A DNA stretch of 56,850 nucleotides, from NCBI RefSeq assembly GCF_022832435.1, contig NZ_JALHLF010000002.1:69256-126105 (forward strand), given 5' to 3'. The DNA comes from Novosphingobium organovorum (GTDB taxonomy: Bacteria; Pseudomonadota; Alphaproteobacteria; Sphingomonadales; Sphingomonadaceae). The notes beneath the pieces were generated by a model that saw nothing but the letters and a program-made list of their open reading frames with translations, did no database searches and was not told the DNA's origin. How positions within the stretch are numbered: position 1 is the first letter of the stretch; each line of letters opens with the position of its first letter. The translations under genes were made by a program, and so were the position numbers. Below are positions 43,095 to 53,796 of the stretch, piece by piece.

Positions 43095-44927
43095 TCAGCC
43101 TTTGGGCGGCGCTTCAGGATCGATGGCGAGGGTCACTGTGCGGGCCGCGCGGTCCACACGCAGCGCGACGGTACCCTCTCCCTGCACAGGGGAAACGAAA
43201 CCGAAGACGCCGCGACCCGGCTCCTCCCAGTCGGCCACGGTCATCGCGCGGCCGGGTTCGGCTTCCCATGCGGTCTCTTCGGAAAAGACCGTGAACGCTA
43301 CCCGGTGCTGCGCGCGCAGGGCCGCAAGGCGGGCGACATGGTCCTCCAGTTCGCGGTCGCGCGCGTCCCAGTCGATCCAGCCGATCGCGTTGTCCTGGCA
43401 ATAGGCGTTGTTGTTGCCCTGCTGGGTGCGCCCGAACTCGTCGCCCGCAGTCAGCATGATCGTCCCGGTCGAGGCGAACAGCGTGGTGAGCATCGCCTTG
43501 AGGTCCGCCCGGCGCGCGGCGATCACGCCCTCATCCGGACTCGGTCCTTCGACGCCGTGGTTCCAGCTGAAATTCTCGCCATGCCCGTCGCGGTTGTTCT
43601 CGCCGTTGGCTTCGTTGTGACGGTGCGCGTAGGCCACCGTGTCGGCCAGCGTGAAGCCATCGTGCGCGGCGAGGAAATTGACAGACCGGCACGGGAGGGC
43701 CGCCGAGGTCTCCCCAAACACGTCGCTCGATCCGGCGAGCCGGGTCGCCAGCACACCGATGCCGGCCTCGCCCTTCCAGAACCGGCGCACGTCGTCGCGA
43801 TAACGGTCGTTCCATTCAAGCCAGTTCTGGGGAAACTGGCCCAGCTGATAACCGCCCGGCCCGATGTCCCATGGTTCGGCGATGAGCACCCGGCTCGCCA
43901 GCACCGGGTCGGCGGCGATTTCGGCGAAAATCGGGGCATCCTTCGCAAAACCGGGCCCGCGCGCGAGGATCGGGGCAAGGTCGAAGCGGAACCCGTCAAC
44001 CCCGGCGTGCTGCACGAAATGGCGCATCGCATCGAGCGTCAGGCGGCGCACCGCCGGATTGGCGAAGTCGAGCGTGTTGCCGCAGCCGGTGTCGTTGATG
44101 AGCGGGCCGTCCGGTGCGTGGGCATAGGCCGCGTTGTCGAGCCCGCGCAGCGACAGAACGCCTCCCTCGCGGTCGCTCTCGCCCGAATGGTTGAAGACGA
44201 GGTCGAGCAGCACGCCGATGCCGTTCCGGCGCAAGGTCGCCACCGTCTCGCGCAATTCGGCAACCCCGCCCGGACACAGCCCCGGATCGAGCGCCATCAG
44301 CGCCACCGGGTTGTAGCCCCAGGCGTTGACGAGGCCGAGCGGAGGCAGGTGCCGCTCGTCGATCCAGGCGACGATCGGCATCAGCTCGACCGCGCCGACG
44401 TGCAGCTTGCGCAAATGCGCGAGGATCGCGGGATGCGCGAGCGCGGCGATCGTGCCGCGCAGCGCCTCGGGCACTTCGGGATGGCACAAGGTGAAGGCGC
44501 GCACGTTGACTTCGTAGATCAGCCCTGCGCGCGCGAAGACCGGCGGCTGCGGGAAGACCCTGGGCAAGGCCTCCGGCACCACCGCGCGCGGCACCAGACC
44601 GGCGGTATCCTCGCCAAAACGGCCCAGCGCCGGGTCCTGCCGGAACCGCCGGTCGAGCGTCAGCGCGTAGGGATCGACCAGCAGCTTGGCGGAATCGAAC
44701 CACAACCCCTCGTCGGGCGCCCATTCGCCCTCGGCCCGGTAGCCGTAACGCGCGCCCGCAAGGTCCTCCTCGAACGCGAGTGTCCAACGCTCCCCCTCGC
44801 GCACCATCGCGTGGCGGGTCTCGTTATCCTGCGCGTCGAACCGGCAAAGCCAGACCTGCCGGGCCAAAGGGGCGCGCACGGCGAAACGGGTCCGACCCGC
44901 TTCCACCCAGGCGCCCAGCCGCCTCAC
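43095..44927 (-). CDS. glgX: Glycogen debranching enzyme (isoamylase-type)
   Basis: A 610-residue GH13 enzyme that cleaves alpha-1,6 links of limit dextrins left by GlgP. The N-terminal CBM48-like beta-domain is at 1-110. Catalytic regions are visible: LLDLVFNHSG, DGFRFDLAP (nucleophile Asp), LIAEPWDIGPGGYQLGQFP (acid Glu) and FLAAHDGFTL (Asp). GTG 44927 overlaps the glgA stop (GTGA); the frame is open further to 45020. It is somewhat shorter than E. coli GlgX (657). Last gene of the operon. Confidence 0.94.
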   Translation of the reverse strand: MRRLGAWVEAGRTRFAVRAPLARQVWLCRFDAQDNETRHAMVREGERWTLAFEEDLAGARYGYRAEGEWAPDEGLWFDSAKLLVDPYALTLDRRFRQDPALGRFGEDTAGLVPRAVVPEALPRVFPQPPVFARAGLIYEVNVRAFTLCHPEVPEALRGTIAALAHPAILAHLRKLHVGAVELMPIVAWIDERHLPPLGLVNAWGYNPVALMALDPGLCPGGVAELRETVATLRRNGIGVLLDLVFNHSGESDREGGVLSLRGLDNAAYAHAPDGPLINDTGCGNTLDFANPAVRRLTLDAMRHFVQHAGVDGFRFDLAPILARGPGFAKDAPIFAEIAADPVLASRVLIAEPWDIGPGGYQLGQFPQNWLEWNDRYRDDVRRFWKGEAGIGVLATRLAGSSDVFGETSAALPCRSVNFLAAHDGFTLADTVAYAHRHNEANGENNRDGHGENFSWNHGVEGPSPDEGVIAARRADLKAMLTTLFASTGTIMLTAGDEFGRTQQGNNNAYCQDNAIGWIDWDARDRELEDHVARLAALRAQHRVAFTVFSEETAWEAEPGRAMTVADWEEPGRGVFGFVSPVQGEGTVALRVDRAARTVTLAIDPEAPPKG

Positions 44928-46396
44928 GCGAGCAGCGACCGATAGAGCCGGGCGTAGGCCGCCCCGCTCGCCCCCCACGAGAAGTCCGCCTTCATCGCGT
45001 TCTTCTGGACCTTTTTCCATTCCTCGGGCGCGCGGTAGAGCGCGACGGTGCGGCTGATCGCCGCGCGCAGATTATCGAGGTCCACACCGTCGAACTGCAC
45101 GCCCGTCGCCACGCCTGTGGCAAGCGCGGCCGGATTGGCGTCGATCACCGTATCGGCCAGCCCGCCCGTGCGCGCGACGACCGGCAGGCAACCATAGGCA
45201 AGCCCGTAAAGCTGGGTCAGCCCGCACGGTTCGAAGCGCGAGGGGATGAGGATCGCATCGCCGCCCGCCTGCATCCGGTGCGAGAGCGGCTCGTCATAGC
45301 CGATGCGCACCGCAACGCGGCCCGGATGGCGCAGCGCAGCGGTCTGGAGCCCCTGCTCGATTGCGGCATCGCCCGAACCGAGCACCGCAAGGCGCCCGCC
45401 TTCGGCAACGAGATCGTCGACAGCCTCGGCCAGCACGTCCATGCCCTTCTGCCAGGTCAGCCGGGTGATCGCCACGAACAGCGGACCATCGTCCTCGGCA
45501 AGGCCGAATTCGGCCTCGAGCGCGCGCTTGTTCACCGCCCGCTTGCCCAGCGTGCGCAGCGTGTAGGGCTGGGCCAGACTGGGATCGGCAGCCGGGTTCC
45601 ACACCGCCGCGTCGATCCCGTTGAGAATGCCGTGGACCGCGCTGCCACGCGCGGCGATCAGACCTTCAAGACCCATGCCGAACGCCTCGGTGCGGATTTC
45701 GCGCGCGTAAGTCGGGCTGACGGTGGTGATCGCATCGGCGCAGTAGAGCCCGGCCTTGAGCATCCCGAACCCGCCATAGTACTCCACCCCGTACATGTCC
45801 CAGGCCCAGGGCGGCAGGCCCAGTGCGCCGAAGATTTCCGCGCCGAACTGACCCTGAAAGGCGATATTGTGGACCGTCACGACGCTGGGCACCGCCTGTC
45901 CTTCGAACGGAGCGTAGCGCAGGTACGCGGCCGCCATCGCCGCCTGCCAGTCGTGCGCGTGGAGCAGGTCGAAGCCTTGCGCCTTGCCCCGCACCCTGAC
46001 CGCACCACCCGCAATGTCCGCCGCCGCGCGGCCGAGCGCGGAAAAGCGCCGCCAGTTGTCGGCCCAGTCCTTGCCCGCAGTGTCGGCGTAGGGCAGCCCG
46101 TCGCGCACGAACAGCGCGGGGCAGTCCAGCACGTAAAGCGGGTGGTCCCCCAGCTTCGCGGCGAGCAGGCGCGCGCTTTCGCCCAGCAGATTGTCCCACT
46201 CGTGAACAGCGCGCGGCTTCTCCAACTGCACGAGCAGCGAAGGGTAGCCCGGCAGCAGCGTCGTCACCGCCACCCCGTGCGCGGCCAAGGCCCCCGGAAG
46301 CGCGCCGACCACGTCGGCCAGCCCGCCGGTCTTGACCAGCGGCACAGCCTCGGAGGCAACCGACAGAACCGTGAGCGCGGGCACACCTGCGCTCAC
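44924..46396 (-). CDS. glgA: Glycogen synthase
   Basis: A 490-residue GT5 glucosyltransferase that extends alpha-1,4-glucan from ADP-glucose. The KTGGL motif (Lys22) binds ADP-glucose. [20 protein letters not shown] and [20 protein letters not shown] are the GT-B C-terminal signature. The start GTG 46396 overlaps the glgC stop (GTGA). It sits between glgC and glgX, and so follows the enzyme that makes its substrate. Confidence 0.96.
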   Translation of the reverse strand: MSAGVPALTVLSVASEAVPLVKTGGLADVVGALPGALAAHGVAVTTLLPGYPSLLVQLEKPRAVHEWDNLLGESARLLAAKLGDHPLYVLDCPALFVRDGLPYADTAGKDWADNWRRFSALGRAAADIAGGAVRVRGKAQGFDLLHAHDWQAAMAAAYLRYAPFEGQAVPSVVTVHNIAFQGQFGAEIFGALGLPPWAWDMYGVEYYGGFGMLKAGLYCADAITTVSPTYAREIRTEAFGMGLEGLIAARGSAVHGILNGIDAAVWNPAADPSLAQPYTLRTLGKRAVNKRALEAEFGLAEDDGPLFVAITRLTWQKGMDVLAEAVDDLVAEGGRLAVLGSGDAAIEQGLQTAALRHPGRVAVRIGYDEPLSHRMQAGGDAILIPSRFEPCGLTQLYGLAYGCLPVVARTGGLADTVIDANPAALATGVATGVQFDGVDLDNLRAAISRTVALYRAPEEWKKVQKNAMKADFSWGASGAAYARLYRSLLA

Positions 46397-47655
46397 GCCT
46401 CGAGCCTCTCGATCATCGCCTTGGTGATGAGGCACACGCCCTTGTCGGTGCGCCGGAAGCGCCGCGCGTCAAGCTCGGGGTCCTCACCCACGACGAGGCC
46501 CTCGGGGATACGCACCCCCGAATCGATCACCACCCGGCTCAGCCGCGCGTTGCGCCCAATGTTGCAGTAAGGCAGGATCACGCCTTCGTTGACGCTCGAC
46601 CAGCTGCCCATCTTGACCCCGGTGAACAGCAGCGAGCGGCGGGCCAGCGCGCCCGAAACGATGCAGTCCTGGCTGATCAGTGAGGAAATCGCCTGCCCGC
46701 GCCGCCCTTCCTGATCGTGCACGAACTTGGCCGGCGCGGCGACGATGGTATCGGTCCAGATCGGCCATTCGCGATCGTACATGTCGAGCTTGGGCACGGT
46801 GTCGGTGAGGTCCAGATTGGCCTCGAAGTAGGCATCGACTGTGCCCACGTCGCGCCAGTATTCCTCGATCTCCTCGGCCGCACGGATGCACGAAGAGGTG
46901 AAGCGGTGCGCCTTCGCCTTGCCGTGCTTGACGATGTAGGGGATGATATCCCCGCCAAAATCGCGCCCCGAATTGGGATCGGCGGCATCGCGCTTGAGCT
47001 GTTCGAACAGGAACCCGGTGTCGAACACGTAGATGCCCATGGAGGCCAGCGCGTTTTCGGGATCGCCCGGAATACCCGGCGGATCGGCGGGCTTTTCAAG
47101 GAACGAGGTGATGAAGTCATCATCATCGACGTGCATCACGCCAAAGCCCGTCGCCTCCAGACGCGGTACGGTAAGACAGCCCACGGTCACGTCCGCGCCC
47201 GAGTTGACGTGCTCCTGCAGCATCAGCTCGTAGTCCATCTTGTAGATGTGGTCGCCCGCCAGGATCACCATGTAGCGCGGGGCGTGCGCGGCGATGATGT
47301 CGATGTTCTGATAGACCGCATCGGCGGTCCCTTCGTACCACAGGTATTCCGAAATGCGCTGCGAGGCGGGCAGGATGTCGAAGCTTTCGTTGCGTTCGGG
47401 CCGCATGAAGTTCCAGGCGCGGTTCATGTGGCGGATCAGGCTATGCGCCTTGTACTGCGTCGCCACGCTGATGCGCCGGATGCCCGAGTTGATCGCGTTC
47501 GAGAGGGCAAAGTCGATGATCCGGCTCATCCCGCCGAAGTAGACCGCAGGCTTGGCGCGGTTGTCGGTCAGTTCCTTCAGCCGGCTGCCCCGCCCTCCGG
47601 CCAGGACATAGGCCATCGCATCACGCGCGAGGGGCTGCCCACTCGACATTCTCAT
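46393..47655 (-). CDS. glgC: Glucose-1-phosphate adenylyltransferase
   Basis: A 420-residue enzyme that makes ADP-glucose from ATP and glucose-1-phosphate, the regulated step of glycogen synthesis. [20 protein letters not shown] is the nucleotide-binding start; [17 protein letters not shown] and [10 protein letters not shown] are substrate-binding; a C-terminal left-handed beta-helix follows ([20 protein letters not shown]). Starts ATG 47655 with a 35-base gap from glgB. Confidence 0.97.
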   Translation of the reverse strand: MRMSSGQPLARDAMAYVLAGGRGSRLKELTDNRAKPAVYFGGMSRIIDFALSNAINSGIRRISVATQYKAHSLIRHMNRAWNFMRPERNESFDILPASQRISEYLWYEGTADAVYQNIDIIAAHAPRYMVILAGDHIYKMDYELMLQEHVNSGADVTVGCLTVPRLEATGFGVMHVDDDDFITSFLEKPADPPGIPGDPENALASMGIYVFDTGFLFEQLKRDAADPNSGRDFGGDIIPYIVKHGKAKAHRFTSSCIRAAEEIEEYWRDVGTVDAYFEANLDLTDTVPKLDMYDREWPIWTDTIVAAPAKFVHDQEGRRGQAISSLISQDCIVSGALARRSLLFTGVKMGSWSSVNEGVILPYCNIGRNARLSRVVIDSGVRIPEGLVVGEDPELDARRFRRTDKGVCLITKAMIERLEA

Positions 47656-47690
47656 CGTTCCCGTTCCTCTCTCGGACCCTCAACCGGGTC

Positions 47691-49865
47691 TTATTGTGCG
47701 TATTCGAGCATGATCGTGGCCAGCGGCGGCAGCGTCACGCTCATGCTGCCGTCAACCGCCCGGACCTGCCCCAGGTTGCCCTTGCCCGACCCGCCGTAAT
47801 AGACAGAATCGCTGTTGAGCACCTCGTTCCACTTGCCATCCGCGGGCACCGGAACGCGATAACCGCTGCGCAACGTGGGGGTCATGTTGGCGATCACCGC
47901 GACCGGCGGGCAGCCCGGCGCCTTGCGCAGCCAGGCAAAGACCGAATTTTCCGCATCGTCCACGATCAGCCACTCGAACCCTTCGCCCTCGCAATCGCGC
48001 GCGTGGAGCGCGGGCCTGGCACGGTAGAGCCGGTTGAGATCGCGCACCAGATTGCGCACGCCTTCGTGCGCGGGCGCACCGCGCAAGTGCCAGTCGAGCG
48101 CGCGCTCCTCGCTCCATTCCTCGCGCTGGGCGAATTCCTGCCCCATGAACAGCAGCTTCTTGCCCGGATAGCCCCACATCATGGCGTAATAAGCGCGCAA
48201 GTTCGCGAACTGCTGCCAGTCGTCCCCGCTCATCTTGGCGAGCAGCGAGCCCTTGCCGTGGACCACCTCGTCGTGGCTGAGGGGGAGGACGAAATTCTCC
48301 GAAAAGGCGTACATCAACCCGAAGGTGATGTCGTCATGATGGAATTTGCGGTGCACCGGATCGCGGCCCATGTAGGCCAGCGTGTCGTGCATGAAGCCCA
48401 TGTTCCACTTGAAACCGAAGCCGAGCGCGGTGGGCCGCTCGCCCGGCGGGGCATCGTCGGCCGGGGCCGAGACGCCGGGCCAGGCGGTCGATTCCTCAGC
48501 GATGGTGATGATCCCCGGATTGGCCGCGTAGAGCGCGCGGTTGGTCGCGCGCAGGAAATCCACCGCCTCCCAGTTCTCGCGCCCGCCCGCCGCGTTGGCG
48601 ATCCACTCGCCCTCCTTGCGCGAATAGTCGCGGTAGAGCATCGAGGCCACCGCATCGACGCGCAGGCCGTCGACATGATAGCGTTCGGCCCAGAACAGGG
48701 CGTTGTTGACGAGGTAGCTCGCCACTTCCTTGCGCCCGAAATTGTAGATCAGCGTGTTCCAGTCGGGGTGGAACCCCTGCCGCCGGTCCTCATGCTCGTA
48801 GAGCGCGGTGCCATCGAAGCGCACCAGCCCATGCTCGTCGGTCGGGAAGTGCGCGGGCACCCAGTCGAGCAGCACGCCGATCCCCGCCTTATGCGCCCCC
48901 TCGACGAAGCGCGCGAAGCCCGCCGGTTCGCCGAAGCGCGCCGAAGGGGCATAGAGCCCGGTGGTCTGATAGCCCCACGAAGGATCGTAGGGGTGCTCGG
49001 AAATCGGCAGGAACTCGATATGGGTGAAGCCCATGTCGACAACATAGGGGATCAGCTGGTCGGCCATCTCGTCCCAGTTGAGGAACCAGTTCCAGCGATC
49101 GCGCTGCCACGACCCGGCGTGGACCTCGTAGATCGAGACCGGCACCCGGCGTGGATCGACACTGGCCCAGTGCTCGCGGTGGGCGGCATCGTTCCAGTCG
49201 TGCTTCTGGGTCCTTGCCGTAACCGAGGCGGTGCGCGGACGCACTTCGGTCATGAAGGCGAAGGGATCGGCCTTGAGCGGCTGCACCGCCCCGTCCGCTC
49301 CGACGATGTGGAACTTGTAGGCGCGGTAGTCCTTGATGTCGGGCACGAAGATTTCCCAGACGCCGATGTCGCGCCGGTTGCGCATGACGTGGCGCGCCGG
49401 GTCCCAGTCGTTGAAATCCCCCACCACGCTCACGATCCGGGCGTTGGGCGCCCAGACCGCGAAGTGAACGCCCTTGGCGCCCTGATGCTCGATCACGTGG
49501 GCGCCCATCTTGTCGAACAGGCGGTAGTGCGTGCCCTGGGCGATCAGCAGGTCGTCGACGGGGCCGAGCACCGGGGCAAAGCTGTAGGGATCGGTGACGA
49601 TCCAGTCGTGCCCCCCGGCGGTGCAGCGGTAGCGCACCGGCTGCGGATCGCCGAGCAGGAAGCCTTCGAACAGGCCGCGATCGTCGATCCGCGCGACTTG
49701 CCCGAGGCATGTTCCCGCGATCGAGAAGGCCTCGGCCGTTTCGGCGCCGGGCAGGATCGCGCGCGCGAAGGCACCGCCCGGCCCGCCATGCACGCCAAGC
49801 AGCGAGAAGGGATCGCCATGGGTGCCGTTCAACAGGGAATCGAGAGCGCTTTCGTCAGGGTTCAC
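47691..49865 (-). CDS. glgB: 1,4-alpha-glucan branching enzyme
   Basis: A 724-residue GH13 enzyme that forms alpha-1,6 branches. The catalytic motifs are DGLRVDAVASMLYRDYSRKE (Asp), ITIAEESTAWPGVS (Glu) and LPLSHDEVVHGKGS (His-Asp). The N-terminal CBM48-like domain has GVWEIFVPDIKDYRAYKFHI. The GTG start at 49865 overlaps the glgP stop (GTGA) and gives a family-length protein; the longer frame to 50033 does not. It follows glgP. Confidence 0.96.
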   Translation of the reverse strand: MNPDESALDSLLNGTHGDPFSLLGVHGGPGGAFARAILPGAETAEAFSIAGTCLGQVARIDDRGLFEGFLLGDPQPVRYRCTAGGHDWIVTDPYSFAPVLGPVDDLLIAQGTHYRLFDKMGAHVIEHQGAKGVHFAVWAPNARIVSVVGDFNDWDPARHVMRNRRDIGVWEIFVPDIKDYRAYKFHIVGADGAVQPLKADPFAFMTEVRPRTASVTARTQKHDWNDAAHREHWASVDPRRVPVSIYEVHAGSWQRDRWNWFLNWDEMADQLIPYVVDMGFTHIEFLPISEHPYDPSWGYQTTGLYAPSARFGEPAGFARFVEGAHKAGIGVLLDWVPAHFPTDEHGLVRFDGTALYEHEDRRQGFHPDWNTLIYNFGRKEVASYLVNNALFWAERYHVDGLRVDAVASMLYRDYSRKEGEWIANAAGGRENWEAVDFLRATNRALYAANPGIITIAEESTAWPGVSAPADDAPPGERPTALGFGFKWNMGFMHDTLAYMGRDPVHRKFHHDDITFGLMYAFSENFVLPLSHDEVVHGKGSLLAKMSGDDWQQFANLRAYYAMMWGYPGKKLLFMGQEFAQREEWSEERALDWHLRGAPAHEGVRNLVRDLNRLYRARPALHARDCEGEGFEWLIVDDAENSVFAWLRKAPGCPPVAVIANMTPTLRSGYRVPVPADGKWNEVLNSDSVYYGGSGKGNLGQVRAVDGSMSVTLPPLATIMLEYAQ

Positions 49866-52264
49866 AAGACTTTCCAGATATCCTTGGCGTATTCGGCGAT
49901 GGTCCGGTCGGACGAGAACCAGCCGACATTGGCGATGTTGCGAATGGCCGTCGTGCGCCAGCCGGAAACGTCGTTCCAACGGGCATCGACGCTGCGCTGA
50001 GCCTGTGCGTAGCTTTCGAAATCGGCCGCGCACATGAACCAGTCATGGTCGTAGATGCCGCCCACGAGCCCGGCGTAGCGCCCCGGATCGTCGGGCGAGA
50101 ACACGCCCGAGGCGATCATCGAGAGCGCCTGGCTCAGCTCGCGCGAGCCTTCGATGATTGCCCGCGGGTTGTAACCGTTGGCGCGCTTTTCAGCCACTTC
50201 CTCGGCGGTGAGGCCGAAGATCACGATGTTCTCGTCGCCCACGTGCTCCTTGATCTCGACATTGGCCCCGTCGAGCGTCCCGATGGTCAGCGCGCCGTTC
50301 AGCGCGAACTTCATGTTGCCCGTGCCCGAAGCTTCCATCCCCGCGGTCGAGATCTGCTCGGAAAGGTCGGCCGCCGGAATGATCTTCTCGGCCAGGCTGA
50401 CGTTGTAGTTGGGCACGAAGACGACCTTGAGCAGCCCGCCGACCGAAGGGTCGGAATTGACCCGCTTGGCGATGTCGTTGGCCAGTTTGATCACCAGCTT
50501 GGCGTTGTGGTAGCTCGACGCTGCCTTGCCGCCGAAGATCTTGACGCGCGGCACCCAGTCGCGTTCGGGATGGCTGCGGATCTGGTCGTACAGGGCAACC
50601 GTCTCGATCAGGTTGAGCAGCTGGCGCTTGTATTCGTGGATGCGCTTGATCTGCACGTCGAACAGCGCATCGGGATTGAGCCGGATGCCCATCGTCGCCT
50701 TGAGATGATCGGCGAGCGCCACCTTGTTCGCGCGCTTGACCGCCGCGATGCTCTCCCCCAGCGTGGCATCCCCGGCGAGCGCATTGAGCGCGGACAGTCT
50801 GGCCGCATCGATGATGAAGCCATCGCCGATCGCCTCGCGGATGACCTTGGTCAGCCCCGGATTGCACTGGCTCAGCCAGCGCCGCGGGGTCACCCCGTTG
50901 GTCTTGTTGTTGATGCGCGTGGGGTAGAGCTGGTGCAGGTCGGCAAAGACCGTCTCCTTCATCAGCTCGGTGTGCAGCGCGGCGACGCCGTTGACCGAAT
51001 GCGCGCCGACAAAGGCGAGGTTGGCCATGCGCACGCGACGCTCGCCCGATTCGTCGATCAGCGAGATCGCCGCGATGCGCGCATCATTGCAGCCCGCCTT
51101 GCGCGCCTCGCGCAGGATGCGGCTGTTGATCGCGTAGATGATCTGCATGTGGCGCGGCAAAAGCCGCTCGAACAACGGCAGCGGCCAGGTTTCCAGCGCT
51201 TCGGGCAGGAGCGTGTGGTTGGTGTAGGAGATCGTCTTCCTGCACACCTCCCAGGCCTCGTCGAATTCGAGTTGGTGGACATCGACCATCAGGCGCATCA
51301 GTTCGGCGACCGCGACCGAGGGGTGCGTGTCGTTGAGCTGGATCGAGGCGTGCTCGGGCAGCGTGCGCACGTCGCCCTGGTACTGCATGTGGCGGCGCAT
51401 GATGTCCTGCACCGAAGCGGCGGTGAAGAAGTATTCCTGGCGCAGCCGCAGCTCCTGCCCGGCCGGGCTCGAGTCCGCCGGATAGAGCACGCGCACCAGC
51501 GCATCGGCGCGCACCTGTTCGCTGAGCGCACCGACGTGATCGCCCGCGTTGAACGCATCGAGCTTGATCGGGTCCAGCGCCGAAGCGGTCCACAGCCGCA
51601 GCGTGTTCACGCGCTTGGCGTGGTAGCCGACCACCGGGGTATCGACCGCGGTCGCCTCGACCTGTTCGGCCGGGTGCCACTCGGCAATGTCGCCCTCGAC
51701 CGTGACCTCGCCGCCGAAGCCGATGCGGTAGGTGCTCTCGAGCCGCTCGAACTCCCAGGGGTTGCCATGCGCCAGCCAGGTCTCGGGCAGCTCGACCTGC
51801 CAGCCATCGTCGATGCGCTGGCGGAACATGCCGTTCACGTAGCGGATGCCGTAGCCGTAGGCCGGGATGTCGAGCGTCGCCAGGCTCTCCATGAAGCAGG
51901 CGGCCAGACGCCCGAGCCCCCCGTTGCCAAGCGCGGCGTCAGGCTCGTATTCCTCGATCTCGGCAAGGTCGAGCCCGTGCGCGGCAAGCGCCTGCTCCAT
52001 CTCGCGGGTCATGCCCATGTTGGACAGCGCATCGCGCAGCAGGCGCCCGATCAGGAACTCCATCGAGAGGTAGTACACCCGCTTGCCGCCGGTATCGTAG
52101 GTGCGCCGGGTCGAGGTGATCCAGTTGTCGATGATGTGGTCGCGCAGCGCGAAGATCGAGGCGTTGTACCAGTCGTGGTTCTTGGCCGCCCGTTCGTCCT
52201 TGCCGACACGGTGACGCAGGACCCGAATGATGTGACTGTCGAACTCGGAGGGACTGCTTGCCAC
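49862..52264 (-). CDS. glgP: Glycogen/starch phosphorylase
   Basis: An 800-residue GT35 enzyme releasing glucose-1-phosphate from glycogen. The PLP motif EASGTGNMKFALNGALTIGT contains the PLP-binding Lys; LGNGGLGRLAACFMESLATL and QLNDTHPSVAVAELMR are family signatures. GTG 52264 is used: AGGAG lies seven bases upstream and the product begins MASSPSEFDSHIIRV. First gene of the operon; 254 bases to the divergent antiporter. Confidence 0.96.
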   Translation of the reverse strand: MASSPSEFDSHIIRVLRHRVGKDERAAKNHDWYNASIFALRDHIIDNWITSTRRTYDTGGKRVYYLSMEFLIGRLLRDALSNMGMTREMEQALAAHGLDLAEIEEYEPDAALGNGGLGRLAACFMESLATLDIPAYGYGIRYVNGMFRQRIDDGWQVELPETWLAHGNPWEFERLESTYRIGFGGEVTVEGDIAEWHPAEQVEATAVDTPVVGYHAKRVNTLRLWTASALDPIKLDAFNAGDHVGALSEQVRADALVRVLYPADSSPAGQELRLRQEYFFTAASVQDIMRRHMQYQGDVRTLPEHASIQLNDTHPSVAVAELMRLMVDVHQLEFDEAWEVCRKTISYTNHTLLPEALETWPLPLFERLLPRHMQIIYAINSRILREARKAGCNDARIAAISLIDESGERRVRMANLAFVGAHSVNGVAALHTELMKETVFADLHQLYPTRINNKTNGVTPRRWLSQCNPGLTKVIREAIGDGFIIDAARLSALNALAGDATLGESIAAVKRANKVALADHLKATMGIRLNPDALFDVQIKRIHEYKRQLLNLIETVALYDQIRSHPERDWVPRVKIFGGKAASSYHNAKLVIKLANDIAKRVNSDPSVGGLLKVVFVPNYNVSLAEKIIPAADLSEQISTAGMEASGTGNMKFALNGALTIGTLDGANVEIKEHVGDENIVIFGLTAEEVAEKRANGYNPRAIIEGSRELSQALSMIASGVFSPDDPGRYAGLVGGIYDHDWFMCAADFESYAQAQRSVDARWNDVSGWRTTAIRNIANVGWFSSDRTIAEYAKDIWKVL

Positions 52265-52518
52265 GGAAAGTCTCCTAGAAAGGACGCCGTGAACAGGCCT
52301 CGTCGAAGCCTCACCCAACGGCACCGCATCAGCTGCGAACGAAGGAATCTCCGTCCGTTTTATTCCGAAACCTTATGATCCTATCGCTACCACACGACTG
52401 CAATGCAGCAAGGACAATTGTGCGCCGCGGCAATGAATTGTTTGCCATCGACCGGTTCACCGCGATGCGGGTCCGACAACGCTAGGCAAGCGCGCGAGCG
52501 GCCGCTAACAAAGACCCC

Positions 52519-53796
52519 ATGCATGAACTTTCCCCGTTTGATGCCGCCTCGATCCTGATCGTCCTCGCCGCGGCGCTGGGCTATCTTAACTATCGCATCC
52601 TGCGCCTCCCTTCGACCGTCGGACTGACCGTGATGGGCACGCTCGCCTCGCTGCTGCTGGTCGCCTACGACCACTTCGTGCCGGGCGGCACGCTCGCCGC
52701 GAGCCTTGGCGGGTTCCTCGCCGACCTCGACTTCTCGCGCACGCTGATGGACGGGATGCTCTCGTTCCTGCTGTTTGCCGGCGCGATGCACGTCAGCTGG
52801 TCGCACATGCGCGAAGGGGCGCTGCCGATCCTGGTGTTCAGCACCGTGGGCGTGCTGCTTTCCACCGCGATCGTGGGGGGCGGCTTCTTCGCGCTGTCGC
52901 AGGCGGTGGGCATTCCGGTGCCGCTGACCTGGTGCCTCGTCTTCGGCGCGCTCATCAGCCCGACCGACCCGGTCTCGGTCATGGCCGTGATGAAGCGCGC
53001 GGCCATGCCCGAAACGCTCCAGGCCACGGTCGCGGGCGAGAGCCTGTTCAACGACGGTATCGGCGTCGTCGTCTTCACCATCCTCATCGCGCTCGCCACG
53101 GGCTCCGAACCGTTCACCTGGAGCTTTGCACTCGCCCATTTCGTGCGCGAGGCGCTGGGCGGGGGCGTGCTGGGCCTCGGGATCGGGTGGATCGGCTACC
53201 GCGCGATGAAGTCGATCGACGAATACAACATTGAGGCGATGATCAGCCTCGCGGTCGTCATGGGCGGCTACAGTCTGGCCATGGCGCTGCACGTCAGCGG
53301 CCCGGTCGCGATGGCCGTCGCCGGGCTCATCATCGGCAACGCCGGGGTCGCCCACGCGATGAGCGACACCACGCGCGACTACATCATCAAGTTCTGGGCG
53401 CTGATCGACGAGATCCTCAACGCCGTGCTGTTCCTGCTGATCGGGCTCGAGGTGATCGCGCTCGACCTCCAGCCGGGCTACATCTTCGTCGGGATGGCCG
53501 CGATCGCGGTCGTGCTGATCGCGCGGGTGATCTCGGTCGGCGCGCCGCTCATCGCGATGAAGCGGGCGATCGACATGGGCCCGCTGGCTTTCCCGACGCT
53601 GGTCTGGGGCGGCCTTCGCGGCGGTATCTCGATCGCGCTGGCGCTGTCGCTGCCGGCTTCCGCGATCCGCTCCGAACTGCTCGCGGTAACCTATGTCGTG
53701 GTAATCTTCGCGGTCGTGGCGCAGGGCAGCACGATCGGCAAGCTCATCCAGTCCATTCAATCGCGCGAAGCCGCCAAGGCGCGAGTACCGTCATGA
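52519..53796 (+). CDS. CPA1-type cation/proton antiporter (NhaP-like)
   Basis: A 425-residue membrane protein with about 12 helices. The core motifs are LISPTDPVSVMAVMK (Asp pair of the CPA1 family) and AGESLFNDGIGVVVFT (ND). It starts MHELSPFDAASILIVL and ends with a short cytoplasmic tail. This is the NhaP branch exchanging Na+ or K+ for H+. It is divergent from glgP. The stop overlaps the DUF389 ATG (ATGA), so the two are coupled. Confidence 0.93.
   Translation: MHELSPFDAASILIVLAAALGYLNYRILRLPSTVGLTVMGTLASLLLVAYDHFVPGGTLAASLGGFLADLDFSRTLMDGMLSFLLFAGAMHVSWSHMREGALPILVFSTVGVLLSTAIVGGGFFALSQAVGIPVPLTWCLVFGALISPTDPVSVMAVMKRAAMPETLQATVAGESLFNDGIGVVVFTILIALATGSEPFTWSFALAHFVREALGGGVLGLGIGWIGYRAMKSIDEYNIEAMISLAVVMGGYSLAMALHVSGPVAMAVAGLIIGNAGVAHAMSDTTRDYIIKFWALIDEILNAVLFLLIGLEVIALDLQPGYIFVGMAAIAVVLIARVISVGAPLIAMKRAIDMGPLAFPTLVWGGLRGGISIALALSLPASAIRSELLAVTYVVVIFAVVAQGSTIGKLIQSIQSREAAKARVPS

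Noticed and set aside
47694..50000. A 768-codon plus-strand open frame over glgB
   Set aside because: It is the antisense shadow of a high-GC gene; its sequence is Arg/His/Gly-rich with no family motif, while the minus strand has full GlgB motifs.
49709..52378. An 889-codon plus-strand open frame over glgP
   Set aside because: Antisense shadow; the GlgP catalytic motifs are on the other strand.
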